Made by a program: the position numbers and the translations under genes. Positions 34,374 to 43,537 of a DNA stretch of 64,000 nt are shown here, one piece after another. The number at the start of each line of letters is the position of its first letter. The first letter of the stretch is position 1. The notes below the pieces were generated by a model. That model saw only the letters and a list, made by a program, of their open reading frames with translations, was not told where the DNA came from and did no database searches. The stretch is taken from contig NZ_JACHZQ010000013.1 of NCBI RefSeq assembly GCF_014193655.1, positions 24,504-88,503 of the forward strand, written 5' to 3'. Source of the DNA: Rhizobium sp. BK313. Its GTDB lineage: Bacteria > Pseudomonadota > Alphaproteobacteria > Rhizobiales > Rhizobiaceae.

Positions 34374-35227
34374 CAGAGCTCCCCGCGCATTGGGTGCCCT
34401 TTGTAGACACCCAGAATGCGGACCTTCTCGGAAAAGAACCGCAATTCCTCCAGCGCCCGGCGCACATGCGCATCGGATGGATGGCCCTCGATATCGGCGT
34501 AAAACTGTGTCGCTACAAAACGGCCGCCGAGCTGATAGCTTTCGAGCTTCGTCATGTTGATGCCGTTGGTGGCGAAGCCGCCGAGCGCCTTGTAGAGCGC
34601 GGCAGGGATGTTGCGGACGTTGAAGACGAAGGTGGTGACGATCTTTTCTTCGGCCGAGCTGCGTTGCGCCCAGTTTTCGTCCCGCGACAGCACGACGAAG
34701 CGCGTCACGTTGCTTTCGGTATCCTCGACATTTTCCGCAACGATTTCCAGCCCGTAGAGGTCGGCCGCGAGCCGCGGCGCAAGCGCCGCCATCGTGCGGT
34801 CGCCGGTTTCTTGTACCAGCTTGGCCGCTCCCGCCGTATCGCCGGCGATGACAGGCTTCCAGCCGTTGGCGCGCACGATCTTGCGGCATTGGCCGAGGGC
34901 ATGGATATGGCTGTGCACCGTGCGGATCTCTTCCTTCTTCACGCCCGGCAGCACCATGAGCTGGAAGTGGATCGGCATGAAATACTCGCCGACGATATGC
35001 AGCCGCGATTCCGGCAGCAGATGATGGATATCGGCGACGCGGCCGGCGATCGTGTTCTCGATCGGGATCATGCCGAGATCGGCCTCGCCATTGTCGATCG
35101 CGGCAAAGGCATCCTCGAAGGTCTGGCAGGGCAGCGGCACCATGGTCGGGAACACGTCGAGGGAGGCCATGTGAGAATTGGCGCCGTAGTCGCCCTGGAA
35201 CGAGATCTTGTTGGTCTTGGTGATCAT
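34373..35227 (-). CDS. pheA: Prephenate dehydratase
   Basis: 284 residues, a monofunctional dehydratase without a chorismate mutase domain. The N-terminal part has FQGDYGANSHMAS and the catalytic TRF in SNVTRFVVL. The C-terminal ACT domain has VRNIPAALYKALGGFATNGINMTKLES (cited in part) and GGRFVATQFYADIEGH, the site of phenylalanine feedback. It converts prephenate to phenylpyruvate. It follows kdsB by 24 bp and is probably in its operon. Confidence 0.96.
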   Translation of the reverse strand: MITKTNKISFQGDYGANSHMASLDVFPTMVPLPCQTFEDAFAAIDNGEADLGMIPIENTIAGRVADIHHLLPESRLHIVGEYFMPIHFQLMVLPGVKKEEIRTVHSHIHALGQCRKIVRANGWKPVIAGDTAGAAKLVQETGDRTMAALAPRLAADLYGLEIVAENVEDTESNVTRFVVLSRDENWAQRSSAEEKIVTTFVFNVRNIPAALYKALGGFATNGINMTKLESYQLGGRFVATQFYADIEGHPSDAHVRRALEELRFFSEKVRILGVYKGHPMRGEL

Positions 35228-35251
35228 GGGACTGCCTTTGGGGGAATGCCG

Positions 35252-36007
35252 TCAGAGAGAAGCGGCGGAAAGGATACGTCTGGCCTTTTCGAGGTCGGCG
35301 GGAGTATCGACACCGAGCGGGATCGTGTCAACGATCTCAACATCGATGCGCATGCCGGCTTCCAGCGCTCTGAGCTGCTCCAGCGATTCGCGCCGTTCGA
35401 GCGGCGATGGCCCGAGGCTCACGAATTTTTCGAGCGCTGCACGACGATAGGCGTAAAGGCCGATGTGGTGGTAGAGCGGACCATTGCCGTAAGGCGCGGT
35501 GGTCCGGGTGAAATAGAGCGCGCGCATGCGATTGTCGGAAATCGCCGACCCCACGACTTTGACGACGCTCGGCGCCGTCTTTTCTTCCTCGTCCTTGATC
35601 TCGACGGTCAGTGTGGCGATATCGACGGCCGGATCTTCCAGCGGGCGCAGCGAAGCACGGATGGTCTCGGGATCGATGGTCGGCAGATCGCCCTGGACAT
35701 TGACGACGATTTCAGCACGACCCTCGGGATCCACCGCCTGCAGGGCTTCATAGATTCGGTCCGAGCCGGATTGATGATCCTTGCGCGTCATGACGACTTC
35801 GAAGCCCGCATTCGCAACGGCCGCGAAAGTGTCGTCATGGTCGACGGCGACGACGATGCGACCGATCGCCGCCTCGCGCGCGCGTTTGGCAACCTGTACG
35901 ATCATGGGTAGGCCGCAGATATCGGCGAGCGGTTTGCCTGGGAGGCGTGTGGATGCCATCCGGGCCGGAATAAGCACCAGCGTCTTGTCTAAGTTTGGAT
36001 CTGTCAT
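35252..36007 (-). CDS. kdsB: 3-deoxy-manno-octulosonate cytidylyltransferase
   Basis: 251 residues from MTDPNLDKTL. The nucleotide-binding start reads LIPARMASTRLPGKPLADI, and the later motifs VNVQGDLPTIDP and YFTRTTAPY are KdsB-specific. It activates Kdo as CMP-Kdo for the inner core of lipopolysaccharide. A few codons of open frame lie upstream and are ignored because the family begins here. cycM lies on the opposite strand 151 bases away. Confidence 0.96.
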   Translation of the reverse strand: MTDPNLDKTLVLIPARMASTRLPGKPLADICGLPMIVQVAKRAREAAIGRIVVAVDHDDTFAAVANAGFEVVMTRKDHQSGSDRIYEALQAVDPEGRAEIVVNVQGDLPTIDPETIRASLRPLEDPAVDIATLTVEIKDEEEKTAPSVVKVVGSAISDNRMRALYFTRTTAPYGNGPLYHHIGLYAYRRAALEKFVSLGPSPLERRESLEQLRALEAGMRIDVEIVDTIPLGVDTPADLEKARRILSAASL

Positions 36008-36158
36008 TGTTGGGCCTTCTATTCCCGCCGCAAAAGTGTCAAAAAGTCTCACGGTGGAGACCGTTTAGAGAGTTGCAAGAAACAGCCAAAAGACATAGGT
36101 TTCGCGCGAATTCAAGATGGGCCGGCAGCCGCTGCCGGAGGCGAGGGGAGCATAGCAG

Positions 36159-36749
36159 ATGAATTCATCCTACGTGAACATGGGTGTCGGGGCACTTCTA
36201 GCCACACTTTTTGTGCTGAAGTCCGTGTCGCTCGCGTCGGGATTTATTTTCCATTCAGAGGCGCCGGAAAAGCCGGGCTTCGCCATTATCGCCGCTGAAG
36301 ATACGTCTGCCGAAGCCGGCGGCAAGGCAGCCGCAGCCGCACCGGAAACGCCGATCGCAAAATTGCTTCAAACGGCCGATGCAAAAGTCGGCGAGACGAT
36401 CTTCAAGAAGTGTCAGGCCTGTCATGATGGCACCAAGGGCGGACCAAACAAGGTCGGCCCGGATCTCTGGGGTATCGTCGATCGCCCCGTTGCCGAGCAT
36501 GAGGGCTTCGCCTACTCCGCCGCCATCAAGGATTTCTCCAAGGGCGGCACGGAGAAGTGGACCTATGATCACATCTATCACTTCGTAGCGGCACCGAAGA
36601 AATTCATTCCGGGAACTGCCATGGGCTTTGCCGGCCTGCCGAAGGAAAAGGACCGCGCCGACCTGATCGCCTTCCTGCGTACGCTTGCCGATACGCCGGT
36701 ACCACTGCCGGACCCGAACGCTGCGCCGGCGCCTGCAGCGACGAACTAA
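36159..36749 (+). CDS. cycM: Membrane-anchored cytochrome c CycM
   Basis: 196 residues. An uncleaved N-terminal helix (MGVGALLATLFVLKSVSLAS) anchors the protein to the inner membrane, followed by an Ala-rich linker. The haem c site is KKCQACHDG and the axial Met is in PGTAMGFAGLP. It matches the class I cytochrome CycM of rhizobia, which links the bc1 complex to the aa3 oxidase. An intrinsic terminator follows. Confidence 0.95.
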   Translation: MNSSYVNMGVGALLATLFVLKSVSLASGFIFHSEAPEKPGFAIIAAEDTSAEAGGKAAAAAPETPIAKLLQTADAKVGETIFKKCQACHDGTKGGPNKVGPDLWGIVDRPVAEHEGFAYSAAIKDFSKGGTEKWTYDHIYHFVAAPKKFIPGTAMGFAGLPKEKDRADLIAFLRTLADTPVPLPDPNAAPAPAATN

Positions 36750-36772
36750 AGTACTTTAAGCGAATGACTGCC

Positions 36773-36799
36773 AAGCCCGGTCGTTTCGACCGGGCTTTT
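36773..36799 (+). terminator. Intrinsic terminator after cycM
   Basis: An 11-bp perfect stem (36773-36783 with 36787-36797) with a 3-base loop followed by TT. It ends the cycM transcript and faces the end of the patatin gene, whose stop is 18 bases beyond. Confidence 0.85.
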
Positions 36800-36816
36800 G
36801 TCGGCCGTTCAGCCAT

Positions 36817-37977
36817 TCAGACCGCGTGCTTGCGGGTCCGCATCTTCTGATCGAGGTCGAAGACCTTCAGTCCGTCTTCAACGTTCGGCGGCATGCGCCA
36901 ATCCTCTGAGATAAGCGCCTTGCGGGCGTCGCGCAGGCCGGCATGCCAATGTTCGTGCATCGATAACGCCGAAAATTCGTAGTCCTTCGAATGCGAGCGG
37001 AACTGCTTGTTGCGGTAGATCAGGTGGATGATCGTGACGCCGTAGTCGGAGCAGTTTTCCTTCAGCTTCTGGATTTCTGGATCGGCCTTTGCCTCCTCGG
37101 GCAGCCGCGCGTAGAGTTCCGAGATGGTGCGGCGAAGGTGGTGGCGCTCGAGGAAGAGATCGGTGTTGAGCCGGGTGCGGCTGGAATAGGTAATGTCCTT
37201 GCGCCGCTCCTCCACTTCTTCGAGGTCCTGTGGCAACTGGCCGGTAGCGCTGAAGAGATCGACCTGGAAGACGACCGTGTCGACACCGGCGCCATTCCTC
37301 AGCACATAGCTCAACGGTGTATTGGAGACGAGTCCGCCGTCCCAGTAGTGTTCGTTGCCGATTTTGATCGCCGGAAAGCCGGGCGGCAGCGCACCGCTCG
37401 CCATGACGTGCTCAGGCTTGATCTTGATTTCCTTATTGTCGAAGAAGGCGAAATTGCCGGTTCGAACATTGACGGCGCCGAGGCTGAGCCGCACGGGACC
37501 ATGGTTGATGCGGTCGAAATCGACATGGTCGAGCAGGGTCTGGCGCAGTTGCTCGGTGTCATAGATGCTGGTCGCGCCCGCTGAACCCCGCGCCTGAAAC
37601 CAGGATGGGATCTGCCAGGGAGAAAAGAAGCCAGGCACACCGAAGGTCGATACCCACCAACTGCTGACGGTGCGATAGAAATGGCTGGTCTCGCGCTGCC
37701 GCTCCATCAGAAGGTCGACCGGCAACTGCACGCTGACCTTGTTCCAGAAGGACCGCAGTTTCTCCAGCCGTTGGCCCGGCACGTTACCCGCCATGATCGA
37801 GGCGTTGATCGCGCCGATCGAGATGCCGGCGATCCAGTCCGGCTCGATGTCGACTTCCCTCAGTGCTTCGAAAGCACCTGCCTGGTAGGAGCCGAGAGCG
37901 CCGCCGCCCTGCAGGACGAAGACCTTTTGCGCATAGGCTGAAGCGGGATTGGTGGTGAGTGGAGCTGCAATATTCAT
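36817..37977 (-). CDS. Patatin-like phospholipase
   Basis: 386 residues. The oxyanion loop is LQGGGALGSYQAGAFEAL, the nucleophile is in GISIGAINA (G-x-S-x-G) and the catalytic Asp in YWDGGLVSNT. The C-terminal half (LFLERHHLRRTISELYARLP) is the DUF3734 extension common in alphaproteobacteria near polyhydroxybutyrate genes. It acts as a lipid acyl hydrolase, probably cytosolic since no signal is seen. Its true substrate is not fixed. Confidence 0.93.
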   Translation of the reverse strand: MNIAAPLTTNPASAYAQKVFVLQGGGALGSYQAGAFEALREVDIEPDWIAGISIGAINASIMAGNVPGQRLEKLRSFWNKVSVQLPVDLLMERQRETSHFYRTVSSWWVSTFGVPGFFSPWQIPSWFQARGSAGATSIYDTEQLRQTLLDHVDFDRINHGPVRLSLGAVNVRTGNFAFFDNKEIKIKPEHVMASGALPPGFPAIKIGNEHYWDGGLVSNTPLSYVLRNGAGVDTVVFQVDLFSATGQLPQDLEEVEERRKDITYSSRTRLNTDLFLERHHLRRTISELYARLPEEAKADPEIQKLKENCSDYGVTIIHLIYRNKQFRSHSKDYEFSALSMHEHWHAGLRDARKALISEDWRMPPNVEDGLKVFDLDQKMRTRKHAV

Positions 37978-38131
37978 GGTTCCATCCTTTACTGCGCTCC
38001 ACCCTAGGGGCCGCGGTGCGCAAATATATGACCATTTTCCTGCCTGCTTCTCCGAAAGCGGAGATATATCGTCGCAATGCTCAGGGGCGTGAGTTCACGC
38101 GAAGCCGCTTTGCATCTTTGGGGATCATGCC

Positions 38132-39076
38132 TTAGCCGAGCATATAGGCCCAAAGTGACACCGTGAGTGCCCCGAGTGCTGTCGTCAGCGTAATCGTCGA
38201 TGCAGCGAGACTGTGGCCGACGCCGAAGCGATTGGCAATCAGCCAAGCGTTCACACCTGTTGGAACCGAAGAGGTAAGCACGAGCGCCTTTCGCCATTCC
38301 GGGCTGAGGCCGAGGAGATAGGCGGCTGCAAGCACGCAGGCCGGCAACAACAGAAGCTTGAAGGCCGAAGTGACGCTGGCAACGCCGAGATTGCCGGAAA
38401 GTCCATATTGCCGCAGCGCCATGCCGAGTGAAATCAACGCCGCCGGGCCTGCGATATTGGCGATGTCATCAACCACGGTGCCGAGCGTCGTCGGTAAGGA
38501 AATGCCGATGAGGTGCACGACAAGGCCGGCGAGAAGCCCAACGACCAGTGGATTGCGGACCAGGTTTCTGCCGACCTGCTGCAATACCTCCCCCAAGCTG
38601 CGTCCGGAGCCGCCGTTCTGTTTGCGCTCGGCCTGCTCCATCAGCATCGTGCCGGCGATCATCATGACCGGCAGGTGCACCGCAAGCAGGATCGACATCG
38701 CCACGATACCGTCTGGACCGACGGCGCGCCCCACCAAAGGTAGGCCGATGAAAATATTGTTGGCGAAGGCAGAGGAGACGCCGGCGAGCACCCCGATTCG
38801 CGCGTCGCGCCCGAACAGCCGCGTGGCCGCAAGATGGCCGGCTGTCCAGGCGACCGTGACGCCGGCAAAATAGGCGATCCATAGCCGAAACGGCGAGGCT
38901 CCGTGAAAATCCGCTTCAGCAATGGTCTGGAACAGCAGGAGCGGCACGGCGATCTTGAAGACGAATTCGCTCATCGCCTCGCCGACGCTGGCCGACAATA
39001 TGCCGGCGCGCACGATCACCCAGCCGACGAGAATCAGCAGGAAAATCGGCAGGACATCGGAAAGGATTTCGGACAT
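38132..39076 (-). CDS. AEC family transporter
   Basis: 314 residues with ten hydrophobic helices in two inverted halves. Family markers are LPIFLLILVGWVIVR near the start, AFANNIFIGLPLV in the middle and TSSVPTGVNAWLIANRFG in the second half. AEC carriers export or import carboxylates such as malate, or auxin in plants. Its transcript may pass through the structured element at 39174-39346 on the same strand. Confidence 0.92.
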   Translation of the reverse strand: MSEILSDVLPIFLLILVGWVIVRAGILSASVGEAMSEFVFKIAVPLLLFQTIAEADFHGASPFRLWIAYFAGVTVAWTAGHLAATRLFGRDARIGVLAGVSSAFANNIFIGLPLVGRAVGPDGIVAMSILLAVHLPVMMIAGTMLMEQAERKQNGGSGRSLGEVLQQVGRNLVRNPLVVGLLAGLVVHLIGISLPTTLGTVVDDIANIAGPAALISLGMALRQYGLSGNLGVASVTSAFKLLLLPACVLAAAYLLGLSPEWRKALVLTSSVPTGVNAWLIANRFGVGHSLAASTITLTTALGALTVSLWAYMLG

Positions 39077-39487
39077 GCCAGGCGAGGGAGCTGTGAAGTG
39101 GCGGGATCTTGAGAAATGATCCCAGAGTTGTAGCAGCTTGCCTCATCGTGAGAAGCCGAAAAGCGGGCAGAAACAAAAAAAGCGGGCCGCGCCCGCTTTT
39201 CCGCACCCGGCCCCGCCGGGGTCCTCCCGGTGCACAAGCCGCCAGTTCATCCGTGGTCGGCGCGCGTACCGGTGAGGCGGAAGGTATCATACCTTCCCTA
39301 ACTGGCCGTGGATGCCTTGTCCGCATCCCATGCCAGTTCACTTGATAAGTATTTAAAGATGGAAAGTGACAGACAAATGACTGGCGGAGATTAAGTTGCC
39401 AGAAAGGATGCCGATTTTTCTTCCAAACTTCGGAAAAACCGCTAATACCGGATACCGGCTATCACCAATACCGGGACCCACTTTTTG
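39077..39487. other. Region between AEC permease and adenosine kinase
   Basis: 411 bp without a coding gene. It contains the structured RNA element with terminator described at 39174-39346. On the plus side, the 39347-39487 part should contain the adenosine kinase promoter. Confidence 0.7.
39174..39346 (-). ncRNA. Candidate structured RNA with intrinsic terminator and switchable pairing
   Basis: Read on the minus strand. AACTGGC (39338-39332) can pair with GCCAGTT (39306-39300) to form a hairpin with an inner GGATGC/GCATCC stem. A second copy of AACTGGC (39247-39241) can pair with the same middle segment. Between them is a perfect 8-bp hairpin, GGAAGGTA-tga-TACCTTCC. A strong terminator follows: a 9-bp stem (39178-39186 with 39192-39200) then 7 T. 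It ends 98 bases before the AEC start. It could be a leader attenuator or an independent sRNA. Position between a permease and adenosine kinase made me think of the rhizobial alpha-r45 family, from memory only. Confidence 0.6.
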
Positions 39488-40480
39488 ATGACTCGTTTCG
39501 ATGTACTGACCGTTGGCAATGCTATCGTCGACATTATCGCTCGCTGCAACGATCAATTCCTGATCGACCACCAGATTACCAAGGCCGCGATGAATCTCAT
39601 CGATGCCGAGCGAGCCGAACTCCTCTATTCGCGCATGGGTCCGGCGCTCGAAGCTTCCGGCGGCAGCGCCGGCAATACGGCTGCGGGCGTAGCGAATTTC
39701 GGCGGCAAGGCCGCCTATTTCGGCAAGGTCGCGGAAGATCAGCTCGGAGAGATTTTCGCCCACGACATTCGCGCCCAGGGCGTGCATTACGAAACTAGGC
39801 CGAAGGGCACGTTCCCGCCGACCGCCCGTTCCATGATCTTCGTCACCGAGGACGGTGAGCGTTCGATGAACACCTATCTCGGCGCCTGCGTCGAGCTTGG
39901 TCCGGAAGACGTCGAAGTCCATGTCGTTGCCGACGCCAAGGTCACCTATTTCGAAGGTTATCTTTGGGACCCGCCGCGCGCCAAGGAAGCGATTCGCGAA
40001 TGCGCCCGCATCGCTCATGCCAATGGACGTGAAATGTCGATGACTCTGTCCGACAGCTTCTGCGTCGGTCGCTATCGCGACGAGTTCCTCGATCTCATGC
40101 GCTCGGGCACCGTCGATATCGTCTTTGCCAACCGTGACGAGGCATTGTCGCTGTACGAGACGGATGATTTCGAGAAGGCATTGAAGCTGATCGCGGGCGA
40201 TTGCAAGATCGCGGCTGTGACAATAGGCAAGGATGGCGCCGTCATCGTGCGCGGCAACGAACGCTATGTCGTCGACGCCCATCCGATCGAAGAGCGCGTG
40301 GACACGACCGGCGCCGGCGATCTTTTTGCCGCTGGTTTCCTCTTCGGTTATACGCAAGGTCGTGCGCTTGAGGATTGCGCCAAACTCGGCAACCTCGCGG
40401 CAGCGATCGTCATCGAGCAGATCGGCCCGCGGCCCATGCGGTCGCTGTCGGAAGCCGCCAAGGAGGCGGGGCTTCTTTAA
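39488..40480 (+). CDS. Adenosine kinase (PfkB family)
   Basis: 330 residues from the ATG at 39488. It is a ribokinase-fold enzyme. Early motifs GNAIVDIIA and ASGGSAGNTAAGVANFGGKAAYFGKV (cited in part) and the PfkB signature DTTGAGDLFAAGFLFGY with catalytic Asp are clear. The rhizobial adenosine kinases show exactly this pattern. It phosphorylates adenosine to AMP in salvage. A strong terminator follows. Confidence 0.93.
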   Translation: MTRFDVLTVGNAIVDIIARCNDQFLIDHQITKAAMNLIDAERAELLYSRMGPALEASGGSAGNTAAGVANFGGKAAYFGKVAEDQLGEIFAHDIRAQGVHYETRPKGTFPPTARSMIFVTEDGERSMNTYLGACVELGPEDVEVHVVADAKVTYFEGYLWDPPRAKEAIRECARIAHANGREMSMTLSDSFCVGRYRDEFLDLMRSGTVDIVFANRDEALSLYETDDFEKALKLIAGDCKIAAVTIGKDGAVIVRGNERYVVDAHPIEERVDTTGAGDLFAAGFLFGYTQGRALEDCAKLGNLAAAIVIEQIGPRPMRSLSEAAKEAGLL

Positions 40481-40515
40481 AAAAAAGCCCACGCATAGGG
40501 CCCATGTTGGAATCT

Positions 40516-40553
40516 AAAGCCGCTCGCAGCAGACCGTTGCGGGCGGCTTTTTT
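40516..40553 (+). terminator. Intrinsic terminator after adenosine kinase
   Basis: A 13-position stem with one mismatch (40516-40528 with 40538-40550) is followed by TTT. It ends the adenosine kinase transcript and faces the CadD-like gene. Confidence 0.85.
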
Positions 40554-40582
40554 GTTGGGATATCGAAGGCGGCTAAGGAACT

Positions 40583-41194
40583 CTATCGGTAGAACAACCG
40601 AACGGTTCCAGCCTCATAGAGAATGAGTGTTCCAAGCGCGACGAGGACGAACGGCACTGCCCGATGTCCGTAACGTCTGATCGGTCTGCCTATCGTAGGG
40701 TGATTGACCAGGAAGTGCGCCGCGCCGAGCCATAAGGCAGTCATCAGGACGAAGACGATAGCGATGACGGCAATCTCATCGATCGTGCGCGTGGCGAACA
40801 ATGGAGTGTAGATGCTGATGTTGTCGCCACCGTTCGCAATCGTCACGGCAGCGACAGCGACGATATTGCCCTGCCCGGCAGACACCTTTTCATGATCTTC
40901 GGGAGCATCATCGGCCCCAGAGCCTTCCTGCAGCATCCATAGTTTTTTCAGGCCAAGAAAGATCGGTGCCAAGCCTAGGAGGCCGATATAGGCAGCGGGA
41001 ATGACGAGAGAGATCAAAGAGGCCAGGACGCTTGCGGCGTAAAGAGCGGCAATGCCCAGATACTGGCCGATGACAACCTGCCGGGGGCGGAATTTGGGAT
41101 CCGCAAAAAATCCGAGCAAGACAAAAATGTCGTCCACATTCGTCGATGCAAACAGGACGACGGCTATGCCGAGGATCCCGAACAAATTTTCCAT
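40583..41194 (-). CDS. CadD-like cadmium resistance transporter family protein
   Basis: 203 residues from the ATG at 41194 (a GTG lies two codons upstream). There are about five hydrophobic helices. The N-terminal loop FASTNVDDIFVLLGFF has the Asp pair typical of the CadD/LysE-superfamily metal proteins, and VTIANGGDNISIYTPLFA repeats the theme. Other members export cadmium or related cations. Actual specificity is uncertain. Confidence 0.85.
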   Translation of the reverse strand: MENLFGILGIAVVLFASTNVDDIFVLLGFFADPKFRPRQVVIGQYLGIAALYAASVLASLISLVIPAAYIGLLGLAPIFLGLKKLWMLQEGSGADDAPEDHEKVSAGQGNIVAVAAVTIANGGDNISIYTPLFATRTIDEIAVIAIVFVLMTALWLGAAHFLVNHPTIGRPIRRYGHRAVPFVLVALGTLILYEAGTVRLFYR

Positions 41195-41279
41195 GATCAC
41201 CGTTTCCCGCCTTGATGCTCAGACGCATCGTTGCGTCGGAAAAGTCACACGAGCGTGGCTACCATGGAGCTTTGCGTTT

Positions 41280-41819
41280 TTACTTGAAGGCTTCGCCCGG
41301 ATAGGCGCCCCAGATTTCGGATTGCGCCACCCAGCCTTCGGTGCCGTCGGCGGTCGCCAGGCACCAGTCGCCGGTGCATTCGCGGATGTTCATCATCACG
41401 CCCGGCTGGAGCTTGGCAATGACGGTGCTCGATGGCTGTGCGTCGCGGCGCATGTTGACGAAAACCGCCTTGCCTTTGCCCTTCATCCACGGCGCGGCGA
41501 TGGCCGAGCGCTGACCGGACAGCAACGACTGGTTGACCCAGCCCTCAGTGCCGTCGGCGTCACGGACGCGGCGCCAATTATCGTATTCCTGGATAATCTC
41601 GACCGGCAATCCCTGCTTGAGATAGAGCCATGACACCGCGTAGTCGGCGCTCGGGCCGACGCGCAGGTTGACACGCTTCGACTTCAGCGTAACGAATCGC
41701 GGCAGCGGCAATCCGCTCGGCCCCTTGGCGGCTTGGGCCGCGGCAAGATCGGCGGTGGCGACGGCCATCATCAGGCCGATCGCGAAAACAGCGCAGGACT
41801 TCAGGACTTTGCCACGCAT
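41280..41819 (-). CDS. Secreted bacterial SH3 domain protein
   Basis: 179 residues with a signal peptide (MRGKVLKSCAVFAIGL, cleaved near AAAQ). Two SH3_3-type modules follow: RVNLRVGPSADYAVSWLYLKQG with VRDADGTEGWVNQSLL (about 50-100), and VNMRRDAQPSSTVIAKLQPGV with ATADGTEGWVAQSEIWG. Such modules bind peptidoglycan or proteins in the periplasm. The gene is divergent from the 2-hydroxyacid dehydrogenase. Confidence 0.9.
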   Translation of the reverse strand: MRGKVLKSCAVFAIGLMMAVATADLAAAQAAKGPSGLPLPRFVTLKSKRVNLRVGPSADYAVSWLYLKQGLPVEIIQEYDNWRRVRDADGTEGWVNQSLLSGQRSAIAAPWMKGKGKAVFVNMRRDAQPSSTVIAKLQPGVMMNIRECTGDWCLATADGTEGWVAQSEIWGAYPGEAFK

Positions 41820-42009
41820 AGGATTTCCGTTCGCTCATCATGACCAAGGCGCCGTCAGGCGACCTTTTCGTTCCGGTCATCGGCAAATCCCTGCGCCTCG
41901 CGCGCGAGTTTTGTTTGTCTTCGCCTGCGGGTCTGGTAGAAATGCCCGGAACGGGAAAATTATCCTGCTTCTTGGTTAAGAACATCTGAACAAGGCATCG
42001 CCGGTCGCC

Positions 42010-43011
42010 ATGACGACGAAGAAAAAACCGAAGGTCTACATCACGCGTAAACTGCCGGATGCAGTGGAGACGCGGATGCGCGAACTCTTCGATGCCGAGC
42101 TCAACATTGACGATACGCCGCGCACGCGGGCCGAGCTTGTCGAAGCCGTCCAGTCGGCTGATGTGCTGGTGCCGACTGTCACCGACCGCATCGATGCCGC
42201 GCTGATCGAGGAAGCTGGGCCGCAGATGAAGCTGATCGCCAGCTTTTCCAACGGCACGGACCACATCGACGTCGAAGCAGCCGCCCGCCGGGGCATCACC
42301 GTCACCAATACGCCGAATGTTCTGACCGAGGACACGGCCGACATGACCATGGCGTTGATCCTTGCCGTGCCCCGGCGCCTCGCCGAAGGTGCGCGGGTGC
42401 TGACGGACAAGCCCGGCGAATGGGCCGGCTGGTCGCCCACCTGGATGCTCGGCCGCCGCATTCACGGCAAGCGCATAGGCATCGTCGGCATGGGCCGCAT
42501 CGGCACCGCCGTCGCCCGCCGCGCCAAGGCTTTCGGCCTGTCCATCCATTATCACAACCGCAAGCGCGTCAGCCTGACGACCGAAGACGAGTTGGAGGCG
42601 ACTTATTGGGACAGCCTCGATCAGATGCTTGCCCGCGTCGACATCGTCTCGGTCAATTGCCCGTCGACACCCGCGACCTTCCATCTGATCTCGGCGCGCC
42701 GCCTGGCACTGCTGCAGCCGACCAGCTACATCGTCAACACTGCGCGCGGCGATGTCATCGACGAGACGGCGCTGATCAAGATTTTGCGCGAGGGCAAGAT
42801 CGCCGGCGCCGGCCTCGACGTCTTCGAGAACGAACCGGCCGTCAATCCGAAACTGGTGAAGCTCGCCAACGAGGGCAAGGTGGTGCTGCTGCCGCATATG
42901 AGCTCGGCCACGCTCGAAAGCCGCATCGATATGGGCGACAAGGTCATCATCAATATCCGCGCCTTCATCGACGGCCATAGGCCACCGAACCGGGTTCTGC
43001 CGTTCCGCTGA
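42010..43011 (+). CDS. D-2-hydroxyacid dehydrogenase (glyoxylate/hydroxypyruvate reductase type)
   Basis: 333 residues. It has the NAD(P) Rossmann loop IGIVGMGRIGTAVARRA, the substrate Arg in NTARGDVIDET, Glu in FENEPAVN and catalytic His in LLPHMSSAT. Glyoxylate reductase (GyaR/GhrA-like) and D-glycerate dehydrogenase are likely activities. A basic N-terminus TKKKPKVYITRKLP is normal. It is divergent from the SH3 protein. Confidence 0.92.
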   Translation: MTTKKKPKVYITRKLPDAVETRMRELFDAELNIDDTPRTRAELVEAVQSADVLVPTVTDRIDAALIEEAGPQMKLIASFSNGTDHIDVEAAARRGITVTNTPNVLTEDTADMTMALILAVPRRLAEGARVLTDKPGEWAGWSPTWMLGRRIHGKRIGIVGMGRIGTAVARRAKAFGLSIHYHNRKRVSLTTEDELEATYWDSLDQMLARVDIVSVNCPSTPATFHLISARRLALLQPTSYIVNTARGDVIDETALIKILREGKIAGAGLDVFENEPAVNPKLVKLANEGKVVLLPHMSSATLESRIDMGDKVIINIRAFIDGHRPPNRVLPFR

Positions 43012-43057
43012 GCGCGCAAAAGTGCACGGCGGTTTTGCGATAACGACATGCGCAAAA

Positions 43058-43537
43058 TCAAGTCAGGATCTTGCGCATCTCTATCGACGTCGTGCGATCG
43101 AAGCCGGCATGGCGATTCTCCGCGGTTTTCAGGAAACCCCAGCTTGCGAAGGTCGCGTGATTGCCCGTGAGCTCGATTCGCGTTTCCAGTCGCAACACAT
43201 CAAGTCCGCGCTCGCGCGCCGTCGCTTCACCGACCGCCAGCAGGCGCCGGCCGATCCCCTTACCTTGCTCGGATGGCAGAATCGCGAGCTTGCCGATGTA
43301 GAGGTTATCCGGCTCCGGGCGGCAGAATATGCAGCCGGCTAATTGATCGTCGTCGAACGCGATATAGCCGATCTCACCCCTCGCTTTTTCCCTCAGCGAT
43401 TGCGGCGTCAGCGACAGCGCCGAGGAGGGCGGATCGATCAGCCCGTTCATATAGGCGAAGGAGGCGAGAATGAGTTCAAGCAGTTCGTCCCAGCGGTCGA
43501 AGCCGTCGTCGAGACGCTGCAGGGTGATATCGGTCAT
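43058..43537 (-). CDS. GNAT family N-acetyltransferase
   Basis: 159 residues. Acetyl-CoA-binding motif A reads LAILPSEQGKGIGRRLLAVGEATARERG (cited in part). Earlier, GEIGYIAFDDDQLAGCIFCRPEPDN is a beta-strand pair. The substrate is unknown. Its ATG overlaps the end of the MoeB-like gene by four bases, so it is coupled to it. Confidence 0.87.
   Translation of the reverse strand: MTDITLQRLDDGFDRWDELLELILASFAYMNGLIDPPSSALSLTPQSLREKARGEIGYIAFDDDQLAGCIFCRPEPDNLYIGKLAILPSEQGKGIGRRLLAVGEATARERGLDVLRLETRIELTGNHATFASWGFLKTAENRHAGFDRTTSIEMRKILT

Noticed and set aside
39174..39346. 6S RNA or cobalamin riboswitch
   Set aside because: The long rod with central bubble of 6S RNA and the cobalamin core motifs could not be aligned by eye to this element.
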